From Thomasclavelia sp. (GTDB taxonomy: Bacteria > Bacillota_I > Bacilli_A > Erysipelotrichales > Erysipelotrichaceae), in the NCBI GenBank assembly GCA_020024765.1, contig JAHHTG010000008.1, positions 1 through 22,014 of the forward strand: 22,014 bases of DNA, in the 5' to 3' direction. The number at the start of each line of letters is the position of its first letter. Position 1 is the stretch's first letter. The translations under genes were made by a program, and so were the position numbers. Below, piece by piece: positions 7,917 to 15,133 of this stretch. Below the pieces are notes generated by a model, which made no database searches, had not been told where the DNA came from, and saw only the letters and a program-made list of their open reading frames with translations.

Positions 7917-9500
7917 ATGAAAAAGAAACCGGTTGTACTTGTTGTAATGGATGGTGTTGGGGTTTCTAGCAAGAGCGAAGGCAATGCCGTTAAAGCTGCG
8001 TTCACTCCTAATTTAGATTACCTTTTAAAGAATTGTCCAAACACAACAATTAAAGCTCACGGTACTGCGGTAGGTTTACCAAGCGATGGCGATATGGGCA
8101 ACAGTGAAGTTGGTCATAATGCGATTGGTTGTGGTCAAATTTATTCACAAGGTGCCAAATTAGTTAATGAATCAATTGAAAGTGGCACAATCTACCAAAG
8201 TGAAACCTGGAAAGCTCTTATTGAAAACGCTAAAGGACATACATTACACTTCTTAGGACTATTGAGTGATGGTAATGTCCATTCGAATATTAAACACTTA
8301 AAAGCCATGCTTAAAGAAGCTAAGGCTGAAGGTATTACACGTGTTCGTCTTCATACATTGATGGATGGCCGTGATGTACCAGATACTTCAGGCCTTGAGT
8401 ATATCGATGATATCGAAGCATGCATGGCAGAATTAAATGATAGTAACTTTGACGCTAAGATTGCCTCAGGTGGTGGCAGAATGTATATCACAATGGATCG
8501 CTACGAAGCAGACTGGCCAATGGTTGAACGTGGCTGGAATGTCCATGTCCATGGTGAAGGCCGACATTTCCATTCAGCAACTGAAGCAATTACAACTTAT
8601 CGTCAAGAACTTGGCTGCAATGACCAAGACTTACATGAATTCGTTATCGTCGACGACAATGATCAACCATTAGGTGTGATGCATGACCATGATTCGGTTA
8701 TCTTGTTCAACTTCCGTGGTGACCGTGCTATTGAAATATCTAAGGCATTTGACGAAGGCGATTCATTTAATCACTTTGATAGAGGCGTTAAACCCGATGT
8801 AATGTATGCAGGCATGCTTGAATACGATGGTGACTTGCATATTCCTAGTAAATATCTAGTTGTTCCACCTTCAATTAAGGACACAATGTCGGAATATCTA
8901 GTTCAATATGGATTAAAATCATACGCAATTTCCGAAACACAAAAGTACGGACATGTAACTTATTTCTGGAATGGCAACCGTAGTGAAAAATTCTCTGATG
9001 AACTTGAAACTTGGGTTGAAATCAAATCTGATGTTGTGCCATTTGATCAACGTCCTTGGATGAAAGCTGCTGAAGTAACTGATAAATTAGTTGAAGCAAT
9101 TTTAGCTAATGAAAATACATTCTATCGTGTTAATTATCCAAATGGCGATATGGTTGGCCATACTGGTAATTTTGCAGCTACTGTCATCGGTGTTGAAACT
9201 GTTGACTTGTGCTTGAAACGTTTAATGGATGCTTGCGATAAAGTTGATGCAACATTATTAATCACTGCTGACCATGGTAACGCTGATGAAATGTATCAAC
9301 CTCGTAAGAAAGCGACCGATCCTTTCAAACCAAAGACATCACATACATTAAATGCTGTACCTTTCATTATCTACAATAATCATGAAGTTACATTAAGAGA
9401 TGGTCACTTTGGTCTAGCGAATATTGCCCCAACTGTCTTCACATTGTTGGATTTACCAATTCCTGAATCTTGGGAAGCACCAATGATTGATATTAAATAG
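7917..9500 (+). CDS. gpmI: 2,3-bisphosphoglycerate-independent phosphoglycerate mutase
   Basis: 527 aa, a normal length. It converts 3- to 2-phosphoglycerate in glycolysis using two Mn ions and a phosphoserine intermediate. Visible marks are the alkaline-phosphatase-fold metal site VVMDGVG (D12), the catalytic serine S63 in DMGNSEVGH, the substrate loop with HTLMDGRDVPD, and the metal ligands in TADHGNADEM near residue 450. The start at 7917 is chosen for its AGAAGGAG site 7 nt upstream. A TTG further upstream in the same frame (7896) would precede that site and is rejected. The gene is not beside gap, pgk, tpiA or eno here. A strong shared terminator follows. Confidence 0.97.
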   Translation: MKKKPVVLVVMDGVGVSSKSEGNAVKAAFTPNLDYLLKNCPNTTIKAHGTAVGLPSDGDMGNSEVGHNAIGCGQIYSQGAKLVNESIESGTIYQSETWKALIENAKGHTLHFLGLLSDGNVHSNIKHLKAMLKEAKAEGITRVRLHTLMDGRDVPDTSGLEYIDDIEACMAELNDSNFDAKIASGGGRMYITMDRYEADWPMVERGWNVHVHGEGRHFHSATEAITTYRQELGCNDQDLHEFVIVDDNDQPLGVMHDHDSVILFNFRGDRAIEISKAFDEGDSFNHFDRGVKPDVMYAGMLEYDGDLHIPSKYLVVPPSIKDTMSEYLVQYGLKSYAISETQKYGHVTYFWNGNRSEKFSDELETWVEIKSDVVPFDQRPWMKAAEVTDKLVEAILANENTFYRVNYPNGDMVGHTGNFAATVIGVETVDLCLKRLMDACDKVDATLLITADHGNADEMYQPRKKATDPFKPKTSHTLNAVPFIIYNNHEVTLRDGHFGLANIAPTVFTLLDLPIPESWEAPMIDIK

Positions 9501-9517
9501 AAAGAATTATAATAAAA

Positions 9518-9545
9518 AACTCGTGGTATTACACGAGTTCTTTTT
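9518..9545. terminator. Bidirectional terminator, gpmI and kinase-STAND gene
   Basis: An 8-bp perfect stem AACTCGTG/CACGAGTT (9518-9525, 9532-9539) with a 6-base loop. A T-run on the plus side and an A-run before it let the hairpin work for both convergent genes. Confidence 0.88.
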
Positions 9546-9557
9546 ATGTTTGAATAA

Positions 9558-11906
9558 CTAACTAAGTTTTTCATTAATTGACTGCAGCAATGGTCGATGG
9601 TCAATTGTTTCTGATAAAGAAGGATGATTTTCTAATAGTTTAAGATAAGCATCGATATTATCAAGAGCCTCAAAATCTTTACCTTCACAGTGGTATAAGT
9701 TTGCAATTTCGAAGAAGTTCTTCGCAAGTGCTAAATCATCAAATTGAATATAGATTAAATGATAGTTAATTTCATTAAGAATCCGGATAGCACTATCATA
9801 ATCATTGATTTTAAGGGCTTCATTGACTTTTTGGCTGAGCAACTCTAAAGTCTTATTTTCACGCATGTTAAATAAAGCTTGATATTCGTTGGCGTGGGTT
9901 AATAAGAAATACATAAGACTTTGAAGTTCGTTTAAACGTGATTCATAAATTGTTTGAGCTGTTTTATTTTCATGAATTTTTAAAAATTGTTTAAGTGTGG
10001 ATAAATCGCCTTGATTGAAAGTTTCTTCATTGGCTAATTCAGCATATAGAGGTTGATCATTTTGTAGGCGCATTAATAAAACTAAGCTGATATTAGGGTC
10101 ATTGAGTTTTGACAAGGCTTTGAAATAATCGGGATCTGGTTTTAAATTGCGACTCTTGACTAAATCTTCTAAGTAACAGGCAATAGTGTAATTTAGAGCT
10201 ACTAAAGGACCGTGGAAAATAATGACGTTTTCATAACTTAAAGTAATGAGTAATTGTTCCTTGAAACCCAGATTAATAAGTTGGTCTTTAGTGAAAGTAA
10301 TTTCACTAAAGAAATATAGAAGCTTCATCAATTCATGAGTACGATGATCAAATTTCTTGGTTTTAAAGATGACTTGGCCATTTCTTAAATGGAGTCCAAG
10401 ATTTTCATCTTTCTTGCGAATTTCATTTAAGTAATAAACAATATTTGAACTTAAAATAATAGGTTGATGACGATATTTTAAAGTCTTAGCAACCAATTTA
10501 ATTAAACCAGGATTACCGCCAAGATAAGGCAATAGTTCTTTTAAATCATTTGAAGCTTGGTCGCTTAGTTTCTTGGCATAGCAGTTATTGAATAAATCGT
10601 AGGCTTCTTCAAGCGCTAAAGGTTTCATATGGATGCTGCCCTTAATGCGAGTACTTGTTGTTAAGATTAATTTAAGATTAAGGCTTAAAAGATATTTCAA
10701 CCATGGGTCATCTTCGACAAATTGATAATTATTCACAATTAATAAGATTTTATCTAAGGCTAAAGTTAAATCTGCCATTAATTCATTAAAAGGGGCATTA
10801 GAACTTTCAGGATTCACAAAGTTAAGATTTCTAAAAGTCTTTGGCCATGATAATTCGAAGTCAACAATTTGAATATTGGCATATTCAAAACGATGATTAT
10901 AAGTGTAGTGATAAGCTAATCCTCTTTTACCACTACTGCGTTCGCCAGAGATAATGGCCAACTTATTCTTTTCAAGCAATGTGGATAGTTGCTTATATTC
11001 CTTGTGATGACCATAGAAATTATGCATATTCAAGGCCGGTGAACATAAAGTGTGTTTAATTTTCGCAAAGTCCAAACATTTCAATAATCCTACCAAGAGC
11101 TTTTCATCACTAAAACGCTCTTCTAAATGGCATAAAGTGTGGTCGATGATTTCCTTAATCAATTCTTTTAAGCGCCAGTGAATTCTTGGGTTATATAAAT
11201 CTTCTAGACGTTCTTTAAGAATGACACCTAAAGCATAGTTATCAATAGTTTCATTGAAAGAGGCAGTTTCACCTTTAATAACTTCACAGGCCAAATATTT
11301 ATTATTGAGTTTACTTAAATCATATTGATGAGTTACGCTTAGGCAATCATAATCCAAAAGACTTAAATAGTTATGGCCGTAATAACTTCTTAAAATAATG
11401 TTCTTAGGGTCGAGATTGAAAATGAGATAACCTTGGTCGTGAAGCGCTGAAGTTAAACGCACCAATGATAATAAGTTACTGATTAGTTCTTTAATTGAAG
11501 TTTCATGAATTTCTTTATAATTTATCGCATGATCAAAGTTTTCGACAATGTATAAAGTATTATATTCATTAGAATCGATGATGATGGGAGCCTCGTAATT
11601 TGGCAACCAATTCGAAATATCAAGAGGCAAAATCGTGTTATAGATTGCGCTTGTTTTTTGATAATATGCACTTTTTAGTGCCTTAAAAGTTTCATCATCG
11701 CTCGTAATTAAGATACTATCATTGCGGTCGATCGCAACTTCTTCCGTTAATGGATAAAACTCTTTGATAAGATATTGGTGTTCTTCACTTGTTGCTAGGT
11801 AGACTAAAACCTTCTCAGTTAATGTGAGAAGTTTTTCAATGCGATATTGATGATGATTAAGTGTTAAGACATCATCAGATTTGAGAAATTTACGGAAGTC
11901 ATTCAT
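9558..11906 (-). CDS. Protein-kinase-like domain fused to degenerate NB-ARC-type STAND ATPase
   Basis: 782 aa, no known gene name. Residues about 20-270 follow a Ser/Thr protein kinase: VLVYLA strand, YLIKEF with a candidate beta-3 lysine K48, a catalytic-loop FNLDPKNI with D166 and N171-like Asn, DYD replacing DFG at 185-187, YLACEV where APE is expected, and DNYALG. The glycine-rich loop has no glycines and HRD is NLD, so it may be a weak kinase or a pseudokinase. From about 305 comes an NB-ARC/STAND pattern: FYGHHKE, Walker A GERSSGKR (321-328), LLIVNN (N392, N393), LILTTS, LALEEAYDLF, and GGNPGLIKL. Walker A has Arg after the Lys and Walker B has NN where DD is usual. The C-terminal 300 residues look like helical repeats. 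The start has a predicted one-base leader and no ribosome site. Function is unknown; signalling or regulated assembly is inferred from the architecture. Confidence 0.75.
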   Translation of the reverse strand: MNDFRKFLKSDDVLTLNHHQYRIEKLLTLTEKVLVYLATSEEHQYLIKEFYPLTEEVAIDRNDSILITSDDETFKALKSAYYQKTSAIYNTILPLDISNWLPNYEAPIIIDSNEYNTLYIVENFDHAINYKEIHETSIKELISNLLSLVRLTSALHDQGYLIFNLDPKNIILRSYYGHNYLSLLDYDCLSVTHQYDLSKLNNKYLACEVIKGETASFNETIDNYALGVILKERLEDLYNPRIHWRLKELIKEIIDHTLCHLEERFSDEKLLVGLLKCLDFAKIKHTLCSPALNMHNFYGHHKEYKQLSTLLEKNKLAIISGERSSGKRGLAYHYTYNHRFEYANIQIVDFELSWPKTFRNLNFVNPESSNAPFNELMADLTLALDKILLIVNNYQFVEDDPWLKYLLSLNLKLILTTSTRIKGSIHMKPLALEEAYDLFNNCYAKKLSDQASNDLKELLPYLGGNPGLIKLVAKTLKYRHQPIILSSNIVYYLNEIRKKDENLGLHLRNGQVIFKTKKFDHRTHELMKLLYFFSEITFTKDQLINLGFKEQLLITLSYENVIIFHGPLVALNYTIACYLEDLVKSRNLKPDPDYFKALSKLNDPNISLVLLMRLQNDQPLYAELANEETFNQGDLSTLKQFLKIHENKTAQTIYESRLNELQSLMYFLLTHANEYQALFNMRENKTLELLSQKVNEALKINDYDSAIRILNEINYHLIYIQFDDLALAKNFFEIANLYHCEGKDFEALDNIDAYLKLLENHPSLSETIDHRPLLQSINEKLS

Positions 11907-11913
11907 CAATTTA

Positions 11914-11922
11914 ATTATACCA
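11914..11922 (-). promoter_or_regulatory. Kinase-STAND gene promoter, apparently leaderless
   Basis: Minus-strand extended -10 TGG-TATAAT (11922-11914). The predicted start is 11907, one base before the ATG at 11906. The -35 region is poor. Confidence 0.65.
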
Positions 11923-11960
11923 TGAGTCAAATTATGCTTAGGTGGCAGAAATGAAAAATA

Positions 11961-11989
11961 TTGGTGATAGATAAAAACTAAACTATAAT
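11961..11989 (+). promoter_or_regulatory. Membrane protein gene promoter, apparently leaderless
   Basis: TTGGTG (11961-11966), a 17-bp spacer and consensus TATAAT (11984-11989). The predicted start at 11996 is the A of the ATG. Confidence 0.7.
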
Positions 11990-11995
11990 AGAAAT

Positions 11996-13270
11996 ATGAA
12001 AGATCGATTCTTTGATTTTTTAAATAGTACCGTTGGGTCAATTGCGATTATTACGGTAGGAATTATTTTGATCATTGAAGCCAATTTTACGATGCCATTC
12101 TCACGTGTGATACCGATTGGCGCATTTTTAGTAGCGGCTTTAGTACATCTTTTAAATTTGGTCTTTAAGAAAGATACACGTTGGCGTCATTTCTTTTTCT
12201 TGGCTTTTTACTTTATCTTGAGTTATTGCATCTATCAATTTCCGGATGGTTTTGTCAGATTTAATGGTTATATTGTCGGAATCTACGCCTTGATTAATAC
12301 CATCATTTGTTATATCGACTATTTTGTGAGTCGTGAGAATCATGATCCAGCATTATTTAGTAAGCTCATCAGAATTGTTATTTATGGTTCGTTCTCGGTT
12401 GCCTTATTTATCATTCCTTATCGTAGCACATCGCTTGTCTTGGCGATTGCGGGTGTTTATTTAATTGTCTTTGGTGCTTTAACGCTTATCAGTAACCTTA
12501 AATCATTGGTCAACGAGAGATTTAACGTGGCCATTTCAGTTCCAGCACTATTGAGTGCGATTATTCCAGTTGGTTTATATTTTAGAATTCACGATAATCG
12601 TGAGGTCTATGATAATCTTGATGATAATCCTTACGATGATGAAGTGGCACCACTTGAAATCAACATCTATGTTCAAGGCAGCGGTTTTGAATCGTTTGGA
12701 CATCTTGATATCTCGGTTGATGGCACAATTTATTCTTATGGATGTCATGATCCTAAAGGCCGAACTTTAGGTGGAGCAGTTGGTGATGGTGTGTTAATTA
12801 AAGTCAAACGTTCCGACTTCTTAGAAAATGCTATGAAGACGAAGAAAACGATGATTTTTAACTTTAGTTTAAATCCAGATGAGAAGGTCATGAATAATAT
12901 TCGTGAGCGTTTAAATAGTTTAATGAAGAACGCAGTTCCTTTTAATTGCGAAGCAAAAGAACAGGAATTGAAAGGCGAAGTTATGACCGCTGATGATTAT
13001 ATTTCTGATGTCTATAAAGATACCCATTGCGAATTATATAAGTTTAAAGCTGGGCGTTTTAAGAAATATTTTGTATTCACCACAAACTGCGTACTGTTGT
13101 CGGATTATTTGATTCGTAATGATGAAATCGATTTATTGAATATGAGCGGTATTATTACCCCTGGTGCTTATCTGAATTATTTATTTCAACTCTACATTAA
13201 AAAAGATTCGATTATTAAACGTCTAAAGATTTATAAGAAATCGCCCAATCATAAAGAAACAACGGTTTAA
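11996..13270 (+). CDS. Multi-pass membrane protein with permuted NlpC/P60-like C-terminal domain
   Basis: 424 aa, not a named family that I recognise. Residues about 10-200 hold some six to seven hydrophobic segments in pairs with short loops, reminiscent of the HdeD/DUF308 type. An acidic linker rich in Asp and Asn follows (about 200-218). The soluble domain has FGHLDISVDGTIYSYG with H236 and, much later, FTTNCVLLSDYL with C365. A His-first, Cys-later order next to such strands is that of circularly permuted NlpC/P60-like folds (YiiX, LRAT and Lnb-type domains), which act as thiol hydrolases on peptides, amides or lipids. The fold call is inference from these two motifs only. The start has no leader. 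It is divergent from the kinase-STAND gene, 89 bp between start codons, so the two may be a functional pair. The stop codon lies inside a bidirectional terminator. Confidence 0.7.
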   Translation: MKDRFFDFLNSTVGSIAIITVGIILIIEANFTMPFSRVIPIGAFLVAALVHLLNLVFKKDTRWRHFFFLAFYFILSYCIYQFPDGFVRFNGYIVGIYALINTIICYIDYFVSRENHDPALFSKLIRIVIYGSFSVALFIIPYRSTSLVLAIAGVYLIVFGALTLISNLKSLVNERFNVAISVPALLSAIIPVGLYFRIHDNREVYDNLDDNPYDDEVAPLEINIYVQGSGFESFGHLDISVDGTIYSYGCHDPKGRTLGGAVGDGVLIKVKRSDFLENAMKTKKTMIFNFSLNPDEKVMNNIRERLNSLMKNAVPFNCEAKEQELKGEVMTADDYISDVYKDTHCELYKFKAGRFKKYFVFTTNCVLLSDYLIRNDEIDLLNMSGIITPGAYLNYLFQLYIKKDSIIKRLKIYKKSPNHKETTV

Positions 13271-13282
13271 AACCGTTGTTTT
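13257..13282. terminator. Bidirectional terminator between convergent genes
   Basis: A nearly perfect palindrome (arms 13257-13268 and 13270-13281; core stem AAACAACGG/CCGTTGTTT) ends in T on both strands. It includes the stop codons of both the membrane protein (13268-13270) and the 75-aa protein (13281-13283). Confidence 0.85.
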
Positions 13283-13508
13283 AGTTTGGAATCATGGAGT
13301 TAAGTTTATCAGCTAAACTACCAATGATTTCTGCTGTTTTCCAATCATCATCAGGATTAGGTTTACCATCACTGTAATCATTTTCTTTGTCGTAAACTTG
13401 TTCCATTAATTCGACGGCTTCAATCTTGGAATAGTCGTATTCTGGATCAAATGGAATGCCAAGTTCGCTAAGAAGTTTAATTTCATCAGCTAAAAGTTTA
13501 ATTTTCAT
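13281..13508 (-). CDS. Small acidic protein of unknown function
   Basis: 75 aa, no recognised family. It is acidic, with a DDD cluster near residue 54 and a predicted helix-loop-helix layout: a first helix to about residue 15, a loop with GIPFDPEYDY, a helix to about 38, a charged loop, and a final helix from 56. There is no signal peptide or membrane segment. The start at 13508 is supported by GGAGG about 9 nt upstream; the 15 codons that could be added in front would read into the leader and overlap that site. A possible promoter lies near 13572-13601, leaving a leader of about 60 nt with a small hairpin (13545-13559). Such a small acidic protein could be an antitoxin-like or regulatory partner, but nothing in its neighbours shows this. 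Confidence 0.7.
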   Translation of the reverse strand: MKIKLLADEIKLLSELGIPFDPEYDYSKIEAVELMEQVYDKENDYSDGKPNPDDDWKTAEIIGSLADKLNSMIPN

Positions 13509-13571
13509 ACCTTGCCTCCAAAAATTTATGATGTAGAGAATGATGATGCACATAGCATCTAATTGTTACCT

Positions 13572-13601
13572 ATATTATGGCACATTTTGTCTTAACTTCA
13601 A
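13572..13601 (-). promoter_or_regulatory. Possible promoter of the 75-aa protein gene
   Basis: Minus-strand TTGAAG (13601-13596), a 16-bp spacer and CATAAT (13579-13574). The match is moderate; an alternative -10 TAATAT is shifted by two bases. Confidence 0.4.
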
Positions 13602-13907
13602 GAAGAGGGCTTAGTTTAGCTCGCGGCATGATTTTCACACTGCAAAGGATTAAGTGTTTAGAAAATCTTTTAGATAGTTAGGAGACAAAGCTATGGATTT
13701 TTGTGAAAACCTTTAAAGTTTTATTTGATTTAATTCAACGATAGATTTTAATTCTTTTAAAGAATGGTAATGATAATAGGAAATATCACTTCAAGCTCTT
13801 TGATATGGTAGGTCAACAATCTTGCACAATTTGGGCATTTTTGGGCAAGAAAGACATCTAAAAATTTTAATCTTGTCGTTAATTGAAGAGATGCTGTGTT
13901 TAGACAT
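13602..13907. other. Gene-free stretch, about 300 bp
   Basis: There is no open frame of normal length, no tRNA fold and no terminator here, and GC is low. The only items seen are a seven-codon frame (13693-13716, ATG...TAA) preceded by AGGAG at proper distance, and a tandem TTGGGCA motif near 13835. Neither is convincing. It may be a decayed gene or unrecognised regulatory DNA. Confidence 0.5.
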
Positions 13908-13933
13908 TAAAAAAGACCATCATTGATGATCTT
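13908..13933 (-). terminator. Terminator of YcxB-like gene
   Basis: On the minus strand a 9-bp stem AAGATCATC/GATGGTCTT (one G-U pair) with a 3-base loop, then a run of T. Confidence 0.85.
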
Positions 13934-13941
13934 TGTATTGC

Positions 13942-14460
13942 TTACTTATATTTTGTGAAACGTGATACGTACGCGTTAACTTTTTCGTAATCAGTTTTAC
14001 GAGCGAAGTCACAAGTCTTGAAACATAAGAATTTGTGGCTTGTGAACTTGATGAATAAGTACTTTTCAGTTCTTGTTAATTTATTGCTCATTGCGTCACG
14101 GTAATCATATTTAGTTTCTTCACCATTTAAAGTGTTAATAACGCGGCAATATAAATCATAGAAATGAACTTCATAATCAATTTTATCAACGCCGAATTGT
14201 TTCTTAGTCTTGTGTTTCCACATCATTCCTCTAATGATTGGGAATGCTAAACCAACTAGGGCTGATAATGAAATTGCTAAACTCAATACGAGTACTGGCA
14301 TACCAGTCTTATCAAGGTTGATGATATTGTAAATTGCCATAACACCATAGATAACGAATAGAATACCGTAGAAAATTGCGAATCCTTGTTGAGCAAGGAA
14401 ATAACCTGTCGTGATTTCGTTAAATCCGACTTTTGTCTTACATATAACTTTTGCTTCCAT
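13942..14460 (-). CDS. YcxB-like membrane protein
   Basis: 172 aa. Two hydrophobic segments lie at about residues 27-47 and 53-77 with an FLAQQGFAIFYG lead-in, followed by a basic stretch. The cytoplasmic C-terminal half has alternating strands: YEVHFYDLYCRVINTLNG, then TKYDYRDAMSNKLTRTEKY, then LFIKFTSHKFLCF. This order, a two-helix hairpin then a small beta domain with a Tyr-rich DYRD segment, is typical of the YcxB-like family of Bacillota. The function is unknown. The ATG at 14460 lies one base after the transcription start predicted from the TATAAT at 14473-14468, and there is no ribosome site, so it looks leaderless. It is probably monocistronic with its own terminator. Confidence 0.72.
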   Translation of the reverse strand: MEAKVICKTKVGFNEITTGYFLAQQGFAIFYGILFVIYGVMAIYNIINLDKTGMPVLVLSLAISLSALVGLAFPIIRGMMWKHKTKKQFGVDKIDYEVHFYDLYCRVINTLNGEETKYDYRDAMSNKLTRTEKYLFIKFTSHKFLCFKTCDFARKTDYEKVNAYVSRFTKYK

Positions 14461-14467
14461 GAGTATA

Positions 14468-14473
14468 ATTATA
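14468..14473 (-). promoter_or_regulatory. YcxB-like gene -10 box, apparently leaderless
   Basis: Minus-strand consensus TATAAT (14473-14468). The predicted start at 14461 is one base before the ATG. No TGn extension and no good -35 at 17 bp. Confidence 0.5.
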
Positions 14474-14523
14474 ATGATTTAGATGTATATTTAAAGTCCA
14501 AACCCTTTAAACTTCTGGATATG

Positions 14524-14532
14524 TGGTAAAAT
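14524..14532 (+). promoter_or_regulatory. NUDIX gene promoter
   Basis: Extended -10 TGG-TAAAAT (14524-14532). The predicted start is about 14539, a 16-nt leader with the ribosome site AGAAGGTGG. Confidence 0.55.
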
Positions 14533-14554
14533 ATTACAATAAGAAGGTGGAACA

Positions 14555-15082
14555 ATGGAAAAACAACAGTCATCCCGTACAATTTTTACAGGCAAAGTCG
14601 TTAAACTTGTGGAAGACCAAGTCTTAATTGATGACGCGAAATTGGCGACTAGAGAAGTTATTCAGCACAATGGTGGTGCATGTATTGCACTAAAGAATCA
14701 AGAAGGTAAATACTTTTTGGTTAAACAATATCGCTATGCGCAAGGGCGTGATATGTTGGAATTCTGCGCTGGTAAACTGGAAAAAGGCGAGAATCCAATG
14801 CAAGCTGTTATTCGTGAAGCATCCGAGGAATTGGGGTATAGTGTTAAGAATTTAGTCTACCTTGGGGAGATAATCCCAACCTGTGCATATTCAACAGAAC
14901 ATATTCATATGTACTATGGAGAAGCAGAAGAATATGTAGGTACGCACTTCGATGAAGACGAACGTATCGAAACTGTGCCCATGAGTTATGAAGAAATTAT
15001 GCAAATGATTAAGGATAATCAAATTATTGATGCAAAGACGATGTGTGCAATGCAAAAAATTGCATTATTGGGTCTTGCCTAA
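14555..15082 (+). CDS. NUDIX hydrolase, ADP-ribose pyrophosphatase type
   Basis: 175 aa, the usual length. A complete NUDIX box (G-x5-E-x7-RE-x2-EELG) runs from G73 through RE at 87-88 and EELGY at 91-95, so the Mg-binding catalytic helix is intact. The preceding QYRYAQGRDMLEFCAGKLE is the pattern of ADP-ribose pyrophosphatases (NudF group), which split ADP-ribose to AMP and ribose 5-phosphate. The remaining strands and the TVPMSYEEIMQMIKD region are also typical. The start has a good ribosome site. queT is 51 bp downstream with its own promoter, but no terminator lies between, so part of the message may continue. Confidence 0.88.
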   Translation: MEKQQSSRTIFTGKVVKLVEDQVLIDDAKLATREVIQHNGGACIALKNQEGKYFLVKQYRYAQGRDMLEFCAGKLEKGENPMQAVIREASEELGYSVKNLVYLGEIIPTCAYSTEHIHMYYGEAEEYVGTHFDEDERIETVPMSYEEIMQMIKDNQIIDAKTMCAMQKIALLGLA

Positions 15083-15102
15083 GCCATAGATATCGCTATA
15101 AT
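15075..15102 (+). promoter_or_regulatory. queT promoter
   Basis: TTGCCT (15075-15080), a 16-bp spacer and consensus TATAAT (15097-15102). The predicted start is 15109, a 25-nt leader with GAAGGA at 15120-15125. The leader is too short for a preQ1 riboswitch. Confidence 0.65.
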
Positions 15103-15133
15103 TATTTGGTAAATTAATTGAAGGATTTAAGAC

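Noticed and set aside
8437..8673. 78-codon plus-strand frame in gpmI
   Set aside because: Out-of-frame within a clear gpmI coding region.
12555..12770. 71-codon frame inside the membrane-protein gene
   Set aside because: Out-of-frame shadow, with the longer frame showing motif conservation and membrane segments.
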